From: Cymodocea nodosa
Lineage: Eukaryota > Streptophyta > Magnoliopsida > Alismatales > Cymodoceaceae
Direction of reading: 5' to 3'
Length of the DNA stretch: 64,000 bases
Assembly (NCBI GenBank): GCA_036874045.1
Contig: CM072343.1
Span: 10,436,001-10,500,000 of the forward strand
Shown here: one piece after another, positions 1-13,500 of the stretch
How positions within the stretch are numbered: the first letter of the stretch is position 1
Layout of the letters: each line of letters begins with the position of its first letter
Translations under genes and position numbers: made by a program
Notes under the pieces: model-generated
Database searches by the model: none
Told to the model about the DNA's origin: nothing
The model's input: only the letters and a program-made list of their open reading frames with translations

Positions 1-14
1 TTTTATTCTAAACA
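1..14 (-). repeat. End of gypsy-A LTR (3' LTR of G3)
   Basis: The bases end in TTCTAAACA, the same terminus seen at 3213, 42286, 50737 and 60102. On the minus strand this is the LTR start, TGTTTAGAAT. Only the last 14 bases are in the window. Confidence 0.6.
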
Positions 15-28
15 CTTCACCCATACTT
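15..28 (-). other. Polypurine tract of G3
   Basis: On the minus strand the bases read AAGTATGGGTGAAG and abut the LTR start. The matching site at G2 (60103-60116) reads AAGGATGGGGGAAG, a better purine tract, so this copy has decayed. Confidence 0.55.
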
Positions 29-1198
29 AACTTTTGTTAGTCTCTTAGCAAACTACTAAGATCTAACTAATTGGCCTTTCTAAGGTGCTAGAATTAATTC
101 TTCATTTTGTATCTTCAGAATACATAGATTAAATTAATCTAAAGATATTCTGTATTAATTCAATAATCTAATTTAACATTTTTTTCTCCTCTCTCACCTG
201 CAAATATATTTAAAACATATGTAAATTACATACTAAATATACTAGCATTACATTGGTGGTAATTATATTATCATTTTTTTCTCCTCTCTCACCTGCAAAT
301 ATATTTAAAACATATGTAAATTACATACTAAATATACTAGCATTACATAGGTGGTAATTATATTATCATTTTTTTCTTTTCAAACATCTGTTATCTTGAA
401 TTTTCCAATATGATTTCCAAAATAAATTTCAACTACATACAAATCAAAACACAATCCAACTCAATATGATTAAAACAAGAAGAATAATGAATTATATCTC
501 AAATAAACAACTTCAAAAGTCTAATCTAGATTCATACTTCAATAATCATAAATAACAAAAAATATACTCAATTCAAAAGATTTCTGTATTTTCACAAAAC
601 ACTTTTACCTTTTCAGAATAATATATGCATATTTTTACTTTAAAAGTTAATTTGAAAAGCTTGAATCATACAAGAGCTTTCTAGTGTACCTATGTATCAA
701 GCTTTTAGTCAACAATCCTAGATTTGATTAGGATCTTAGGTTGCCAAATTTAAAGAGTCCTTTTTTAGGTCAACAATCCTTACATACCTATCTACTCAAG
801 TACAAAAGGCTCGTGATCAAACCAATCAATAAACTCTCAAAGTTTTTCTTTTTTTTTTTCTTTTCAACATAGTATATATATGTACTTCATTAATACAGAT
901 GCAATAAAACACAAATCTCGTATAATCTGGCTTTTATAATTTACTGAAAGCATGAATCCATAGCAATAAGTTTATATTTTTTCTATAGTTTAATAAGATT
1001 TACACATAAATCATTCTACAAGTTTAATCAATCAAATTAAATGTATCCTTAATCATATGTATTTCATTTAATCCAAAAATCAACATTTTAGCTCTTTTAG
1101 GATTTCAAATCATTTACTGAGTTTTAGTTAAGCATTTTGATTTCTTTTTAAAATCATAAAACTGTTAAACTCACAAAATTAAGTAAACATAAGATACT
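29..1198 (-). other. G3 3' noncoding region, distal half
   Basis: No coding potential seen. It is colinear with 60117-61200 of G2. It contains a direct duplication of about 100 bp (roughly 180-270 and 273-368, starting TTTTTTCTCCTCTCTCACC) that G2 has only once. Bases 1194-1198 are ATACT, the left target duplication of the next insertion. Confidence 0.6.
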
Positions 1199-4100
1199 TG
1201 TTCGTGGCTGTTTGGGTTTTCCCAGCACTACACTAGAAAAACTTGGATTTGTTACTTCTATTTTTACTTAGTTAATTTATCTTTATGCCTATTCTTTCTT
1301 TTAGAAGTAAACAAACAACCTTTAATACAATTTAGATATTAATTTCAATTTGTACTTTAACTGCAAGTGCATAGTGTCTATTGTATCAGTGTGCAAGTAC
1401 AGGTCGATCCCACAGGGAATTGCTAACGAATTTAAGAAATGTTTGATTGTGAACAATTCAAATTTATATTCCATAAGTACCGTTGAGTTACAGTTAACTC
1501 AATGGACTAAGTTTGTTGAGTTATGGCTAACTCAACGGACTATCCTCGTGGACTTAAGTTAACTCTACGAGCTTGTCTCTTCTTTATAATACTACTATTT
1601 ACAGAGGAATTCGGCCAACCATTGGGCGATTCCACAGATTGTAAATAACATCAATTAAGCTTTTTAATGCTAGTTAACATTGGATTTATCATTAAGCAAT
1701 ACTAACATTCAGATGATTCAAACAGTCACCATTAAAATCTTTAAGTTTTTTGTACGAACCAATTTCAGTAAACTGTAAAATTAAAACTAACATAAAACAA
1801 TCATAAAACTGATACAGATAACATTAATCACAATACAACACAAACAATACAACACTCAAATACAACATACAAACAAAGATAAATTGTTTTTGGTATTTTT
1901 GTTTTGATGTGAACTTGGAAATGGGCGAAAGGTGAAATGTAAAGTAATCTCACTTGACAATAAATACTTCCGACACTACTTGCAACGCGATTACACCACT
2001 GAAAATTAAACCACTTACAATTCTATCTCCTCTCCCTATAGAATCGCGAGTCCAGAATTGCAAGATGATCTCCTCTTCAGCATACAGGCATCAACTCAAA
2101 GTCAAGGCTAAAAGCTTTACGATCTCCCGAAATATGAGTCGGCGCTTGGTGAAAATGTCTTCCCTTCCCGCGATGCGATCACTCTTCACAATGGTTGTCA
2201 GGCATTGTGTTTGGCTCGGAATCGACCCGATATCAGGCAAGTATCCTCACAGACCTCCGATGATTGGTGATTATGGTGGTGATAATGATGGTTGGTGTGA
2301 TACTTCAGAGAATCACCGATACTGTCTGCAGAAAGCTCGATGCTCCTCCTCTATATACACTGGCCGTCCATAGATCACACCTTTTTTTCTTCTTTTCTTT
2401 TATATTTCTTCAGTAGTAACTACTTCTGCTTGAATGATCGATTAGATTTCCTTCCTTCAGATCAACGGTGATGCTTCCTTCTCCATGCGCGATTGAATTC
2501 CTGCGTGATACATGCAAACGTGGTTTTTCCTTCCAACTATCTGTTCCTGCAACCGCTACAGTGGCATTTTAGAAAATAACTATAAAATACATGCAATAAA
2601 GAAATAAGCCGCTAACCTAACGCGTTACCTTAGTGTATATTCATGTAACTCAACGCGTACAGTTATGCTAACTTAACGAGTTATAACTTAAGTAAATCTA
2701 CTAGCTCTCGACACGTGTCAGTAGCAGTTTAAACATAAAATAACATTTCAGAGAGTTACAGGTATAACTATCCGATGCTCAGATACATTTTCGGATAGTT
2801 ATAGCTAACTCACCGAAAATTCACTTAAGACATTCATTCTTGTTTCGACATGTGTACATCTGGAAATAATAAAATATTCTCTCTAAGCATAACTGTTCGG
2901 CAATTTAAACATAACTATTCGATACATATTCGATCTGTTAAACATAACTGTCCGAATTTGTTCGGTATGTTAAACATAACTGTCCGAAATATCAGAAAAT
3001 TCAGATACTTAAGAATTTCACAGCTTGCAACTTACCAACAGTTCATAAATGTACTAAATTAACATTAATTCCCTAAAATTAAGCAGATTCTTCAATTAAA
3101 GCATATAACAGTGCAATTATAACATAATGGCTTAATTCTCATATGATAAGCTAAATATTATGCAATTAACCATCATTTAACCGTTAATAATATGCACTTT
3201 TTCATTCTAAACAGTGGTTTATATGTTATGAAATTAACACACAACCAAGTTTTAATATTTATAACCGCAAGCGCACGGAGTCAATTATAGAAAGCATGCA
3301 AGAATGGGTCGAGTCCATAGAAATTAGCAATTAAACATAAAATTCACCAGAGTTTATAGATATGCCTTGTGTAAATGCATTCTCATCACATGTTTGCCTT
3401 AACAATCATGTGTATGTTAGAAATGACTTCATATAGAGTTGAATCAGTAATGAGAAACCTCATTCATGTCTCTCTCTATCCATCACTTAAGAGAAAGCAT
3501 CACACAATAATTATTACACTACAAACATAGAAAATAAAATTACACTACATCAAACTACTAATTCTACCATAAAACTAGCATACATGGACTTATAACCATA
3601 CATCTACATCCATGTATGCTCTAATCTAATAAGTACAAACTATATACAATCAAAATCAAGTAAATCAGGAGGTTAGAGTTAAGTAAAAAACATCTAAACT
3701 ATGTTAGAGTTAGAGGAACAAACATTTGAGAAGAATTCACACAAGGACACATAAAATCAAACACATAAGAGGCAAAAACTCAAACTAAACTTAGAATTGA
3801 AATTCATTGAAACTAACACAAGAATTCAACATTACAATAAGGGGAAATATGTGGACAACACAAACAACAACAATTAACAAACATACAACATCAAAACAGG
3901 AAATACAAACAACTCCATCTCAATTCATAGTTCATGTCCTCACCTTAAGCTCACATCTCCAATGATCTTGCCACATGGGACGTCACCTCCTTGCTTCAGC
4001 CACCAAAGATGTCTACCTTCTCCACCAATTCTCCACACCTAATGCAGCTTGTTCCTTCCATAGGTTGGAGGTCCAACACCGAAAGGAGTGCAACAACGTG

Positions 4101-4990
4101 TAGAACAATGGAGTGCACTCTCGAAGATACTTCACTACACCTCAACTTGTCTTCTCCAAGGCTTCTCTCCTCCATGGATTCAATTCCTCAAGGAGTAATT
4201 GCAGCAGCAATTCAACCTCCCTAATGGTGAGGAACGTTGAAGAAGGAAGTGGAGAGAACAAGGGAAGGGAGAGACCTACCTCCAAGAGCCGTTTGGAAGA
4301 GAAATCACCATGAGTGGAGCTCCTTCACCTCCTTGCTTGGAGCACCAAGGGGGATTCCGAATTTTGGAGTTGGAGAGAGGGGAAAACTTGTGGGATACAA
4401 GGCCTATTTATAGAGATTTTTGATCATCAAGGATTGATGATCCCAAAGCTTGATCTAAGGGCCCTCATTCACCTATAATCAAATCCATTTAAGTCATGCA
4501 TGTAATGTTAGTAATACATGCCAAAAATAACTCTAGTTATGAACTTGAAATATATTTATTTCTAAGGTATGTAACATTCATTTTAACATGTTTACAAATG
4601 TGAAATGTAAGTTCATCCATGAATGAATCAATTAGTAACATGTATTTAAAATTATTCATAACCAATGTCACATTATTGCATTTAATGTCCACAAGTTCAT
4701 AACCATAGTGTATAAAATATATGTGGCCATATCAAATTATTTCAATACCTTGATGACCTTTAAAATCTCTTTCTTGGCCTAAGAATTATTAAATCATACA
4801 TTCAAGCATATGAACATCTAGTATGTTTCATGAAAATTGCATTAAAGGGGTGCATTTGTGCACATATTCATGCAATGTCATAAAAATGTGATTAACATGT
4901 ATTTTCTTGTATAAATGCATATAACTTAAGTTTCAAGACATAGAATGCATGAATTATCATATAAAAATGTGCACAAATATCATCTATACA
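1199..4990. repeat. Solo LTR (family X) with a second solo LTR nested in it
   Basis: The segment begins TG and ends CA and is flanked by a perfect ATACT duplication (1194-1198 and 4991-4995). G2 at about 61190-61205 has the empty site with ATACT once. Removing the nested LTR (1209-3213) and its GTGGT copy leaves about 1.78 kb. No gag or pol is present, so a solo LTR is the simplest reading. Small ORFs at 3991-4313 lie inside it and resemble no family I know. Confidence 0.6.
1209..3213 (-). repeat. Nested gypsy-A solo LTR
   Basis: It starts TGTTTGGG and ends TTCTAAACA, as other LTRs of this family do, and is flanked by GTGGC (1204-1208) and GTGGT (3214-3218), a 4/5 duplication. It holds the shared block TGCAAGTGCATAG near 1363, inverted TAACTCAACG-type repeats (1480-1570) and TAACT-N3-CGA motifs (2765-2816). 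An open frame at 1954-2373 lies in its middle and is not supported as a gene. Confidence 0.65.
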
Positions 4991-4995
4991 ATACT

Positions 4996-5706
4996 ATATC
5001 CAAATTTGGATTAATAGTAAAATTTGTAGCATCTTATATAAGATTCTAAATATAACATTCAAGTAGTTACAGTGCTTAAAAATTTGGCTGTTTCAATTAT
5101 CGGATAATTACAGAAAATTTCGATTAGTTACAACAAATTCATAAAAAATTTTCAATTTCCTCAGAAATTTGTAGTACAATCCTAATTCCTCTAATTAACA
5201 AGGTTACTCGGATTTAATCTAATTACCTCCCCCCCATACCTACATTTTGCATTGTCCTCAATGTAAAAGATTTACAATAAATATAGAAAATGTTAGCAGG
5301 CCTGAATATTATTTCATTGACGTATCACCTAACTCTACAAACTTAATTCATTGAGTTAATTAATAACTCCATGAACTATAATCAAACGTAAATTCAAGAT
5401 AAGTAATCAATTACATACCTTGTTCTTTGTATCTCCTTCAATATCTTCCGACTTTTGATTCTGAAAAGCTTTTCATTCACAAATAAAAGCAGAATATATA
5501 ACAAAATAACAACTTGACAACAAAACATAAATTGTTAAATCAGTGTCTTGTGTGGAACCTAGGCTCCTATGCCTTTGGTGGCTCACAAGCAAGTTAGTTG
5601 GTTGCCCAAAACAAATACCAACAAACTAGATTGATATTTTGCTTTTCTTTTTTTTTCTAAAAATAAATGTAGAGTACACACAGCATTAAAAGTACAAAAT
5701 CACAAT
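4996..5706 (-). other. G3 3' noncoding region, proximal half
   Basis: Follows the F-box ORF on the minus strand and is colinear with about 61206-61876 of G2 and, in part, with 57680-57974 (G1). It holds a C-run at 5228-5234, a splice-donor-like GTATGTAATT (minus strand, 5418 downward) and a TAACT-type repeat near 5330. No coding potential seen. Confidence 0.6.
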
Positions 5707-6846
5707 TTAAGAACATGATTGAAAAGTAGTGACAAATGGAATAAGCATGTCAATCCAAGCAAACTTTTTAGGCATAATTCTTCTTACTATTAATTCCATT
5801 TTAATGCAGTCTACTTTCCTTTTTAACTTGTAAACTTGTAATATGTTATCAATACTAAATATAAGTGTATTACCATTAATGAATTGAAATGCAGAAAAGG
5901 ATCCTTCTCTGTTCCAAGATAGTGTAGTTGTTTCTATTTCTACATATATTTCAATATATTCCTCTTCCCACTTCCATTCATTTAGGTCTTTCATAATCCA
6001 TATTTGAAATTTCATCAATTCATCCTACTATCTTACTAAACACAATGTAGGGTCATCATATTCATTATACCACACTCTTAATTCAATTTTATCATGTTCT
6101 GTAGATGGTGGTTCAACTATATCATTAGGTATAAGCAATATTTCTATAAAGTCATCATCATAACTATCTATGTTTACTATGTATAAATTAGATCTAAATT
6201 CAACTGATATAGCCATGACTAGATATATATATTCATCAAGTATGACATGTATGTTGTTAATTAATGCTTTCTATCCTAGATATATCATAGTATTTTTAGT
6301 CCAAGATCTATTCAGAAAATTATGCACACTTAAACATAGATCCTCATCCCAATTTCCAGTTGGTCTCCAATAATACAATTTTTTAGGAATGGTCAAATTT
6401 TTATCAAAAAATGTTAAAGTTGACCCACAATTTTCACTTGGTACTTCAAATCTATTAGGCCTTCCTATATTCCATTCTTCTCTAGTGATAGGATTTCTAA
6501 TCAAAATATTGGGTAACAGAATTGCATACCTTGGTTTGGTTCTATAAATAATCAATCATTCATCTATCCCCATAATATGATCTATTCCTTCTAATGTATT
6601 AGGTGGAATTCCAACAATTTCCTCCATATTAAGATATTCATGGTTGATTGAACTACAATTAAATGACTTCCATAAAAATCCATCTCTAATATTAGTTATC
6701 TTTGCAACTTGTAGTCCATGAAAATATTTTTCTTTGATACATTCTTTAATTTCTTTTGACACACAACACAATCTACATAGATCTGTAGCTGATAAGTTAC
6801 TCAATACTTCCCTTAGTGCATTCAATGGTAATTTCATCAATTCCAT
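5707..6846 (-). pseudogene. F-box protein gene carried by G3 (copy 1)
   Basis: Read from ATG at 6846, residues 1-45 form a plant F-box: start MELMKLPLNALREVL, then LSNLSATDLCRLCCVSKEIK. F-box proteins recruit targets to SCF ubiquitin ligases through SKP1. The rest, to about residue 380, is a C-terminal region with WK and LWY-like segments resembling an F-box-associated or kelch-type region; I cannot name it more exactly. In-frame stops fall at 6553-6555, at about 6268-6270 and near 6025; otherwise the frame is kept and ends at 5707. At the first stop the other copy (61877-63014) has Arg (CGA), so CGA to TGA is likely. It lies 223 bp after the gag stop and before the noncoding 3' end, all on one strand, so it is the last ORF of the element. 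Confidence 0.75.
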
Positions 6847-7068
6847 CTGTTGTGATTCTGTATAACATAAACAAAATTTTAAATAGAGATAAAATTAACA
6901 TAGCTACTTACATACCTCCGTGGAGTTAGGTCATAACTCAATAGACTAAGATTATTGAATTAAGTAATAACTCTACGGTATTACTAATTATAATTAAACT
7001 TTCATTTTTTTTCTTTTTATATTTTTCTACTTACTATATTATACATAGTTGCTAATAATTATACTACC
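6847..7068 (-). promoter_or_regulatory. gag to F-box spacer with a splice-donor-like site
   Basis: On the minus strand GTATGTAAGT starts at 6915 after CACGGAG, and TTATACAG precedes the F-box ATG by about 11 bases. G2 keeps GTACGTAAGT at 63080 and AATTACAG before its ATG. The implied intron, about 60 bp, is shorter than usual for plants, so splicing is only a possibility. A TAACTC-type inverted repeat lies at 6925-6980. Confidence 0.35.
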
Positions 7069-9639
7069 TCATTGAGCTTCCCTCCCATAGGAGGTATTAA
7101 TTTTATTAACAATTCTATTGACAAAGTTAGGCACTACTTGCATTGGCAATCCTCTAGTAGGTCTAACTTCTATTGATTCCTTTTGTCTAGGGGGTATACT
7201 TCTATTTATATTATGATTCAGAATGGCAACATTTCCAAATACATGGTCTAGACAATTGTTTAATTGTTTAATTATCTTTTCTAACTTCTCTATTCTAGAT
7301 CCTTATTCAATTAAAGCTTCATAACTTATATTTTTGCCATTTATATTTTCTCCTCCCTAGAAATTATTATTTCTCGAAGATAGGTTCAAGTGATTTCTCT
7401 AATTAGGGTTATAAGAATTTCCAAAATTATCTTTCTAGTTTCTAGCATAAATAATATCTAAGTCATTAATATTTGCATTCCTTTCTACAAGTTTTTGATT
7501 TAATGATAACTCCTCTGTTGTAGGATCATTGTATCACAAGAGGGGGGTGAATTGTGTCTTTAGTAATTAAATTACCAGCGGATAAAATAAGAGCATAAAA
7601 CACTCGTAAATGAAATTCTATTCTTTATAAACTTTAAAGACAGAATTTACAATATTTTTTCAACTCAATTCCCTTCTTAATGGTTTTGATACAGTAATGT
7701 CTGATATACAATTCAAATAAAAAAATGAAGTTCTTATTCAAAACTAATTTCGAATTGTATAAAACTTGATCTTTATCCACACAGCTCATTTCCTTCTTTT
7801 TGCTCAACTTCTGTATCTCTTCTTCTCTAGTTGTCAAAATTCCAAACGTCTTACGTTTGAATCTCCTTTTCTGAAATTGCTTGGAATTTTGAACTTCTTC
7901 TGATGTTGGAGAATTTTTCTAGATATGAATATTCAAACTTAACTTTTCAATTAGGGATTCGGATTGAATATTCAAACTTGGTTTTTGAGATTGGGATCCA
8001 CTGTTGTAATGTAGCTCGTACTCTCTATTAGCAGTCAAACTATGTCTTCACGTTCAGCATGTTCATCCACTTAATCCAAATCCACGTACTAATTTTTTTT
8101 TAATCCAAATTACTATCTTTTTGAATTTTCACTTTCTCCACTATCATTTTGAATTTCCACGATCTCCACTCGTAGATTCACCGAAACTTTATCTTCCTAG
8201 AGTCTTGTAGAATATCTTCTAACTCTTCATTTTAGTCAAACACTTATTCTTTAAGTCCTGTAAAAAACTCAAACACTTATCTGTAACTCTTCGAGTTCTT
8301 GCACCTACAAAACATGTGATTGAACATAGCAAACTTATCTGTTCGTTAGTCATTTTATAAAACTTGAATAGTTATCTATCCATGCGTATAAAAACTCAAA
8401 TACTTATCTAACTATTCGATTTTCATTACCGAATACACATGGAAAACACGTGACAACTTAAAACATTAAAAACACACGTGTAGATAACTTAACTATAAGA
8501 GTTTTTAACATAAACTATTCGACAAAAACGAAACGTTAACTATCCGAAAGTTTAACTATCGAAATTCTAACTATTCGAAAACTTTAACTATCCGAAAGTT
8601 AACTATCCGAAATAAAAATGAAAATTTCTGATAACCTGTTAACATTTAATTACGTGAGAATTATACTTAGAGAATTAGACTTATTTAAAAACATTAATAA
8701 AGCATATATCATCAAAACAAAATTCCTAACATCCTCTATTTTCTTTGTTAACTCAGTTAATTTAACTTCAAGCATAGTGCTTAAATCTATTCCATGCATT
8801 CCCCTTGGCAATATTTTTTTATCTATAGTAGCTTTAGCCGAGTTTTCCTACTAAGTAGTTCTTTTTGCAAAGTTTTCTGAATATGCCCATGCTTCCTCAC
8901 TACACAGTTTTAAAAATCCATTCTGAAAAGTATATTCTAATAAAGATTTAATTGAAACATTTATGCCTTCATAAATTATACCTATTAATTGTGCTTTACT
9001 CATTGCATGATGTGGACATTGAGTCGGTAAATTTTTAAATCGTTCAAAATATTTCTAAAATGATTCTCCCTATTTTTGGCTACACATTAATATTTCTTTT
9101 TTCTTTTTAATTGTTTGATGTGTTGGATAATATTTTTTCAAAAAAATAGAGCAAAATTTAGTCCATGTAGAAATTGAATCAGGCGACAGAGTATATAACA
9201 ATCTCTTAGCTGTGTCTTTTAAAGCAAAAGGAATATATCTAAGTTTAATAGCATCTATACTCATGTTCGGCATTTTCATCATTTGACAAACTTCGTTAAA
9301 TTCTCTAAGGAAATAATAGGCATCTTCTCTTTCTAATCCATGAAAGTGTGGCAATTGACTAATATAATTAGATTTCAGTTCAAACCTATCTCTCTCAAAG
9401 TTTGGCAATTGAATACATGAAGGTTCATCAACTAATTCAAGATATAGAATTTCCCCTAATGGTTTTTTTACTAGAGTAGCCATATCTTCGTTCTCCTTTA
9501 AAGAAAGGTTAGTTACACCCCTAAGGATTTCGTTAAAGTCCAATTCAAAAAATATTTCAATACACCTCTATGTTGAATAATCCTATGTAGGTATTCTTAC
9601 TAATTGTTTAGTGCTAAGAGAACGAGTTCATGTGCTCAT
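7069..9639 (-). pseudogene. gypsy gag (Retrotrans_gag), copy 1, split by a solo LTR
   Basis: ATG at 9639 opens a frame beginning MSTW (the W read through a TGA), continuing DFNEILRGVTNLSL. The core has FHGLEREDAYYFLREF and IPFALKDTAKRLLYTLSPDS, followed by WTKF and KKYYPTHQT, which are hallmarks of the gypsy gag core. The frame runs past a solo LTR (7519-8731) through an Asn-rich segment to a stop at 7069, about 450 codons in all. I see no zinc knuckle, although Athila-type gag normally leads into one. Several TAG and TGA stops replace Gln or Trp codons. Gag should form the particle shell. Here it lies downstream of ORF3 and directly upstream of the F-box ORF. Confidence 0.75.
7519..8731 (-). 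repeat. Solo LTR of family D (copia-C type)
   Basis: It begins TGTAGGATC and ends CCTAACA, the reverse of the copia-C 3' LTR at 56440-57679. TCCTCT occurs at 7511-7516 and 8732-8737; G2 at about 63671 has the empty site with one copy. Bases 8537-8610 hold five tandem TAACTATCCGA-like units at 15-17 bp spacing. No internal region is present. Confidence 0.75.
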
Positions 9640-10599
9640 AAACTTTTAACATAAAGTAATAAGTGTAGAAAATTACATACCAATCTGAAGCTTTGTTCTC
9701 AGTAAATAGTTGTTGATGGATGAATTTGAATCAACTACTTCTCCTTCCAGTTTTCCAATGAATTTTCTTTTCTCTTCTCAATTGCTGGTAACTAGTAAAT
9801 AACATTCTATTCTATATTTATAATACACATCCATAAGGCAAATGAATTTCATTGCAAGAACGTGTCTTGTAATGTGTAGTATGGTTCCTATTTTATGGAT
9901 ACATGTTCCACTTCTAATTTCAAATTTTAGTAACTACTTACCTCACAAAGTTTTGTCCGTAGCTAAAAGAATAACTGTTACAATAACTCCATGAGCTAAC
10001 CTCGTTGAGTTACAGATAACTCAATGGACTAGCCTTAGTTACTATTTGTTAACTCCACAGACTAACTTCATTGAGTTACAGATAACTCAATAGAGTGTTC
10101 TTATATTTTATTATTGACCTCATGAAATTAAGGTTAACTCCACGAACTAACTTCATTGAGTTAACACTTAGCAAATTTTTCTAAAAACTTATTCCTCATC
10201 TTAACTTCTATATTTTTTCTCTCCTACATTTTATCAATTTAAATACAGTTAAATACATTACATTAATGCAATGTTCCAATTTAAACTCCTTTAAATCTGA
10301 ACATTATATGCATATTTAACTTACAATTCATTTCTTGTTATGTAGAATTTACATTTTACTTTTCAATATGTAGATATATTCAAATATTATCAAATCATAG
10401 TGCATTTAACCACATTATTAATAAAATTGTAAAACTTGTAAAACAGTCCTACAAAGCTTTAAACAGATATATATAATATTCAATACAACTTTAAATCATT
10501 CATTCAGAAACATCTTGATGTTCAAACATTCATATATATAAAGAGTTTGCATTTACATACAATTAAACATTTTTCAGTACAAGTAGATGAATAATACAT
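9640..10599 (-). other. Spacer between ORF3 and gag, copy 1
   Basis: Noncoding and colinear with 23853-24857. It holds several TAACTC / GAGTTA inverted repeats (9980-10165) and a donor-like GTATGTAATT (minus strand, 9680 downward) 41 bases before the gag ATG. I see no LTR ends or primer-binding site here, although it separates two would-be element parts. Confidence 0.5.
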
Positions 10600-13500
10600 T
10601 TAGTCTTTCTTCCTTAATTCATTTACTTCCTTCTTGAGCTTTTCTAATTATTGCTCTAATTGATTTATATGTTCTACAACTCCTATAAAGTCTTAAGAAT
10701 GTCCAACAATAGAAACAGCAGTAGCATAATTTCTATATTCCTTCACTAAAATGACTCTAGATCTTATCCTCTTGGATGTCTATTTCGAGAAGTCAACTCC
10801 TTCCACCATCAGTATTGGTATCAAGTCCCCAAAAAATAATTTCTTCTTTGCATACTTTATCTTTAACAAGAAGACTTAGCACCAATTAACTTGAATTTTG
10901 TTTACAACTGCATACGTGGTCCATTTGACAAATTGACTCAATTCTATATCATGGCTATGCCATTGATAGACATTTTTAATCAAAATGTTTGCCACCATTT
11001 GTGCTTTTCCAATTAAGTACTTTAGTCTTGTTAAGTATTTTTGTTTTGATGATGTGTGCTGAATGAAAATAATCATATTTGCTCAATTACTATTGTTTGT
11101 GAAGAGAAATTAAAATCATCAATTAATACAGAAAAAACTTACTGATATAAATACTTGTCTGTATTGGATCTGAATTTAATAACTAGTCATTTCGTTGCAT
11201 TAATTTCTCATTTAACTAAACGTTAAGTTAACGTGTTTTTATTGAAAAGCATGATATGTTTTAAAGTTATATCTTTTGTATCATGAACAGTGCACGTTTA
11301 GACAACACGTTAAATTAGAGTTTTGTTTGTATAGAGGTCACGTGAGAACTCGTTAAGTTAGAGGCTTAAAGGATAAAATAGGTCACGTGATAACTCATTA
11401 AGTTAGTGAGTAAAAGAAGAGACGAACTCGTTAAGTTAGTGTTATACACATGGTGAAATTATAAGTTACGAATGTTGTATTGTATCACATGAGGTGCACA
11501 TGTTTAACTCGTTAAGTTAACATAACTAAACACGTTGAGTTGCTATATTGAACACTAAGGCAACGCGTTAGGTTAGCATTATAAACTTAAGTTGTTATTT
11601 TTGCACGTGGTAAAATTCTTATTATAAAAACATTTGTTTATTACTGAATCAGTGAGTTAAAGTTTTTCGGAGACTTACAGTCGTAACTATCTGAAAGGTA
11701 ACTTAAGTCATGTTTTCAGGTCTTGACACGTGTCTCACTAGTTTTATAATATAAAGAGTTTTTCGGTGACTTACATCCGTAACTATCCGAAACTTAAATG
11801 GTTTTCGGTGAGTTATCGTTTAACCTTCCGAAAGAAAGGTTAAGTTGGTTCATTGAGTTAGCATAACACCACGGACTTAGTTCGTTGAGTTAGCTACAGT
11901 ACTTGTCACGTGAAATAGCACATGAGGAACTCGTTAAGTTAGAAACGTTAAGTTATATATATATACTTGTGTTACTCGTTTAGTTAACATTAAAGTTACG
12001 ACTTCTTATTACACTGATGAAAAATTTTTAGACGAGAAAGTTTATTTTGCAGGAAATTTTTCAGAGATTCAAGACTGATGATTAAAGAAAATTTGAAATA
12101 TAAACGTGGGTTAGAACGTGTGTGTTTCGATGAAGGAAAAAGAAAAGACGTGAAGAAGTGGAAAACTGGTAGTGGTTAAACGTGAAGGATATGTATGAAA
12201 TGAAGACACAATATAAAAGGCATAGAATTCTCGTTGATCAAACCATCCTTGCACACAAAAAGAAAAATCTTTTCAAGGATCAAACCATCTCTACACACCA
12301 AAAGAAAAATCTTTTTTAGGGATCAAAAACACCTCTTCGGGCAAAATCTCTCAAGTGGAAGAAAATTCAGTGAAGCATAAAAAGGTAAGATTTTCGTCAC
12401 TGAAGATTTGAAGTATCAGAAGAAAGCAAATTCGGTGAAGCATAAAAAGACAAGATATTCGTCACTGAAGAATTACTGAAGAAGAAAGAAGAAGAAGAAG
12501 AAAGATCTTAAACAGGGAGAAATGTTTTAAATTCCGCAAATTAGTTTTCTCTATTTGTAATTATGAAATTGTATATATGAAACATGGTATCGAGATATAA
12601 TTGCATCTACAATTTCTGAGGAGAATTGAATTGTATATTGTAATTGAAACCTTGAATAAAAATGATTTTATGAAAACAATGTCTCAACTTATTTTTGAGT
12701 TTTAAAGTTTCAATTATATTTTAGAAAATATTAAAGATACACAATTCACCCCCCTCTTGTGTAGCCATACGATCCTACAAGTCTGTTCAGTAAAGGCACA
12801 CTAGGGTCGATGGCCAAACATTGCTTGATTTCTTGTATAGTCCATTCCACTGTAGTTGTATCTTCCAAAATTTCAATTCCTTCATTTTTCAATCCAAAAA
12901 TATTGTAGAGAAGCTCAGGTGTTATCTAAATATTAACTTCTTCCACATTAGAAATTAAATTTCCTTCTTCCTCTCTTAAATTTTCATAAAAGTAGGGCAC
13001 TAAATTTTCATAAACTGCATGCCCTTTTTCTTTTTGAATAAATTGTAGTAGGTCTTGGAATTCAAATAATTCTTTAATCTCCTCCATTACAGTCCAAACT
13101 ACTGGCATACTGTAAATGATATCATACCCCTTTATCTCTTAATATTTGTTGTATTCTTCCTGACTCCAAAAGTAAACTTCATTTAGAATAGTTGCTTCAG
13201 ATGGGTCAGGAATTTGGATTTGTTGCTCTAGAGGTGTTTGTTCTTGAATTTCCTCTTCAAGTTGCTGAGCTTGTTGTACTTACTAAAAATAATTTGAAAA
13301 TTCTTGCCTTTCAATTCTGAAATGTGGTGGAGAGCCTATAGAACTTTCGACACTTTTATCTTGTATTCTCTCCATAAGTTCCAAAAGAGTTTCATTCTCT
13401 TTAGAGAAATCTATCGAATTCTTTTCTTTTTGTTCAGCTTCCTGCTCAGCTTCTTCTCTTTCTTCTTCCTCCTGACTACCAATTTGCATTGTTACTGTTC

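Noticed and set aside
1954..2373. Open frame of 139 codons
   Set aside because: It lies inside a gypsy-A LTR. The same region in the LTRs near 41250, 49280 and 58750 is full of stops, and no known domain is visible.
3991..4313. Two overlapping open frames
   Set aside because: They lie within a solo LTR, overlap in different frames and show no domain.
7634..8854. Open frames in both directions
   Set aside because: They fall within, or run across the edge of, the family D solo LTR and differ in the sister copy at 36236.
12181..12540. AAGAAAAATCTTTT and GAAGAAGAAG repeats as a possible gene or satellite
   Set aside because: They form part of the copia-B LTR, seen again at 53690-54090 and, reversed, at 43800-44040. 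The array is short and irregular.
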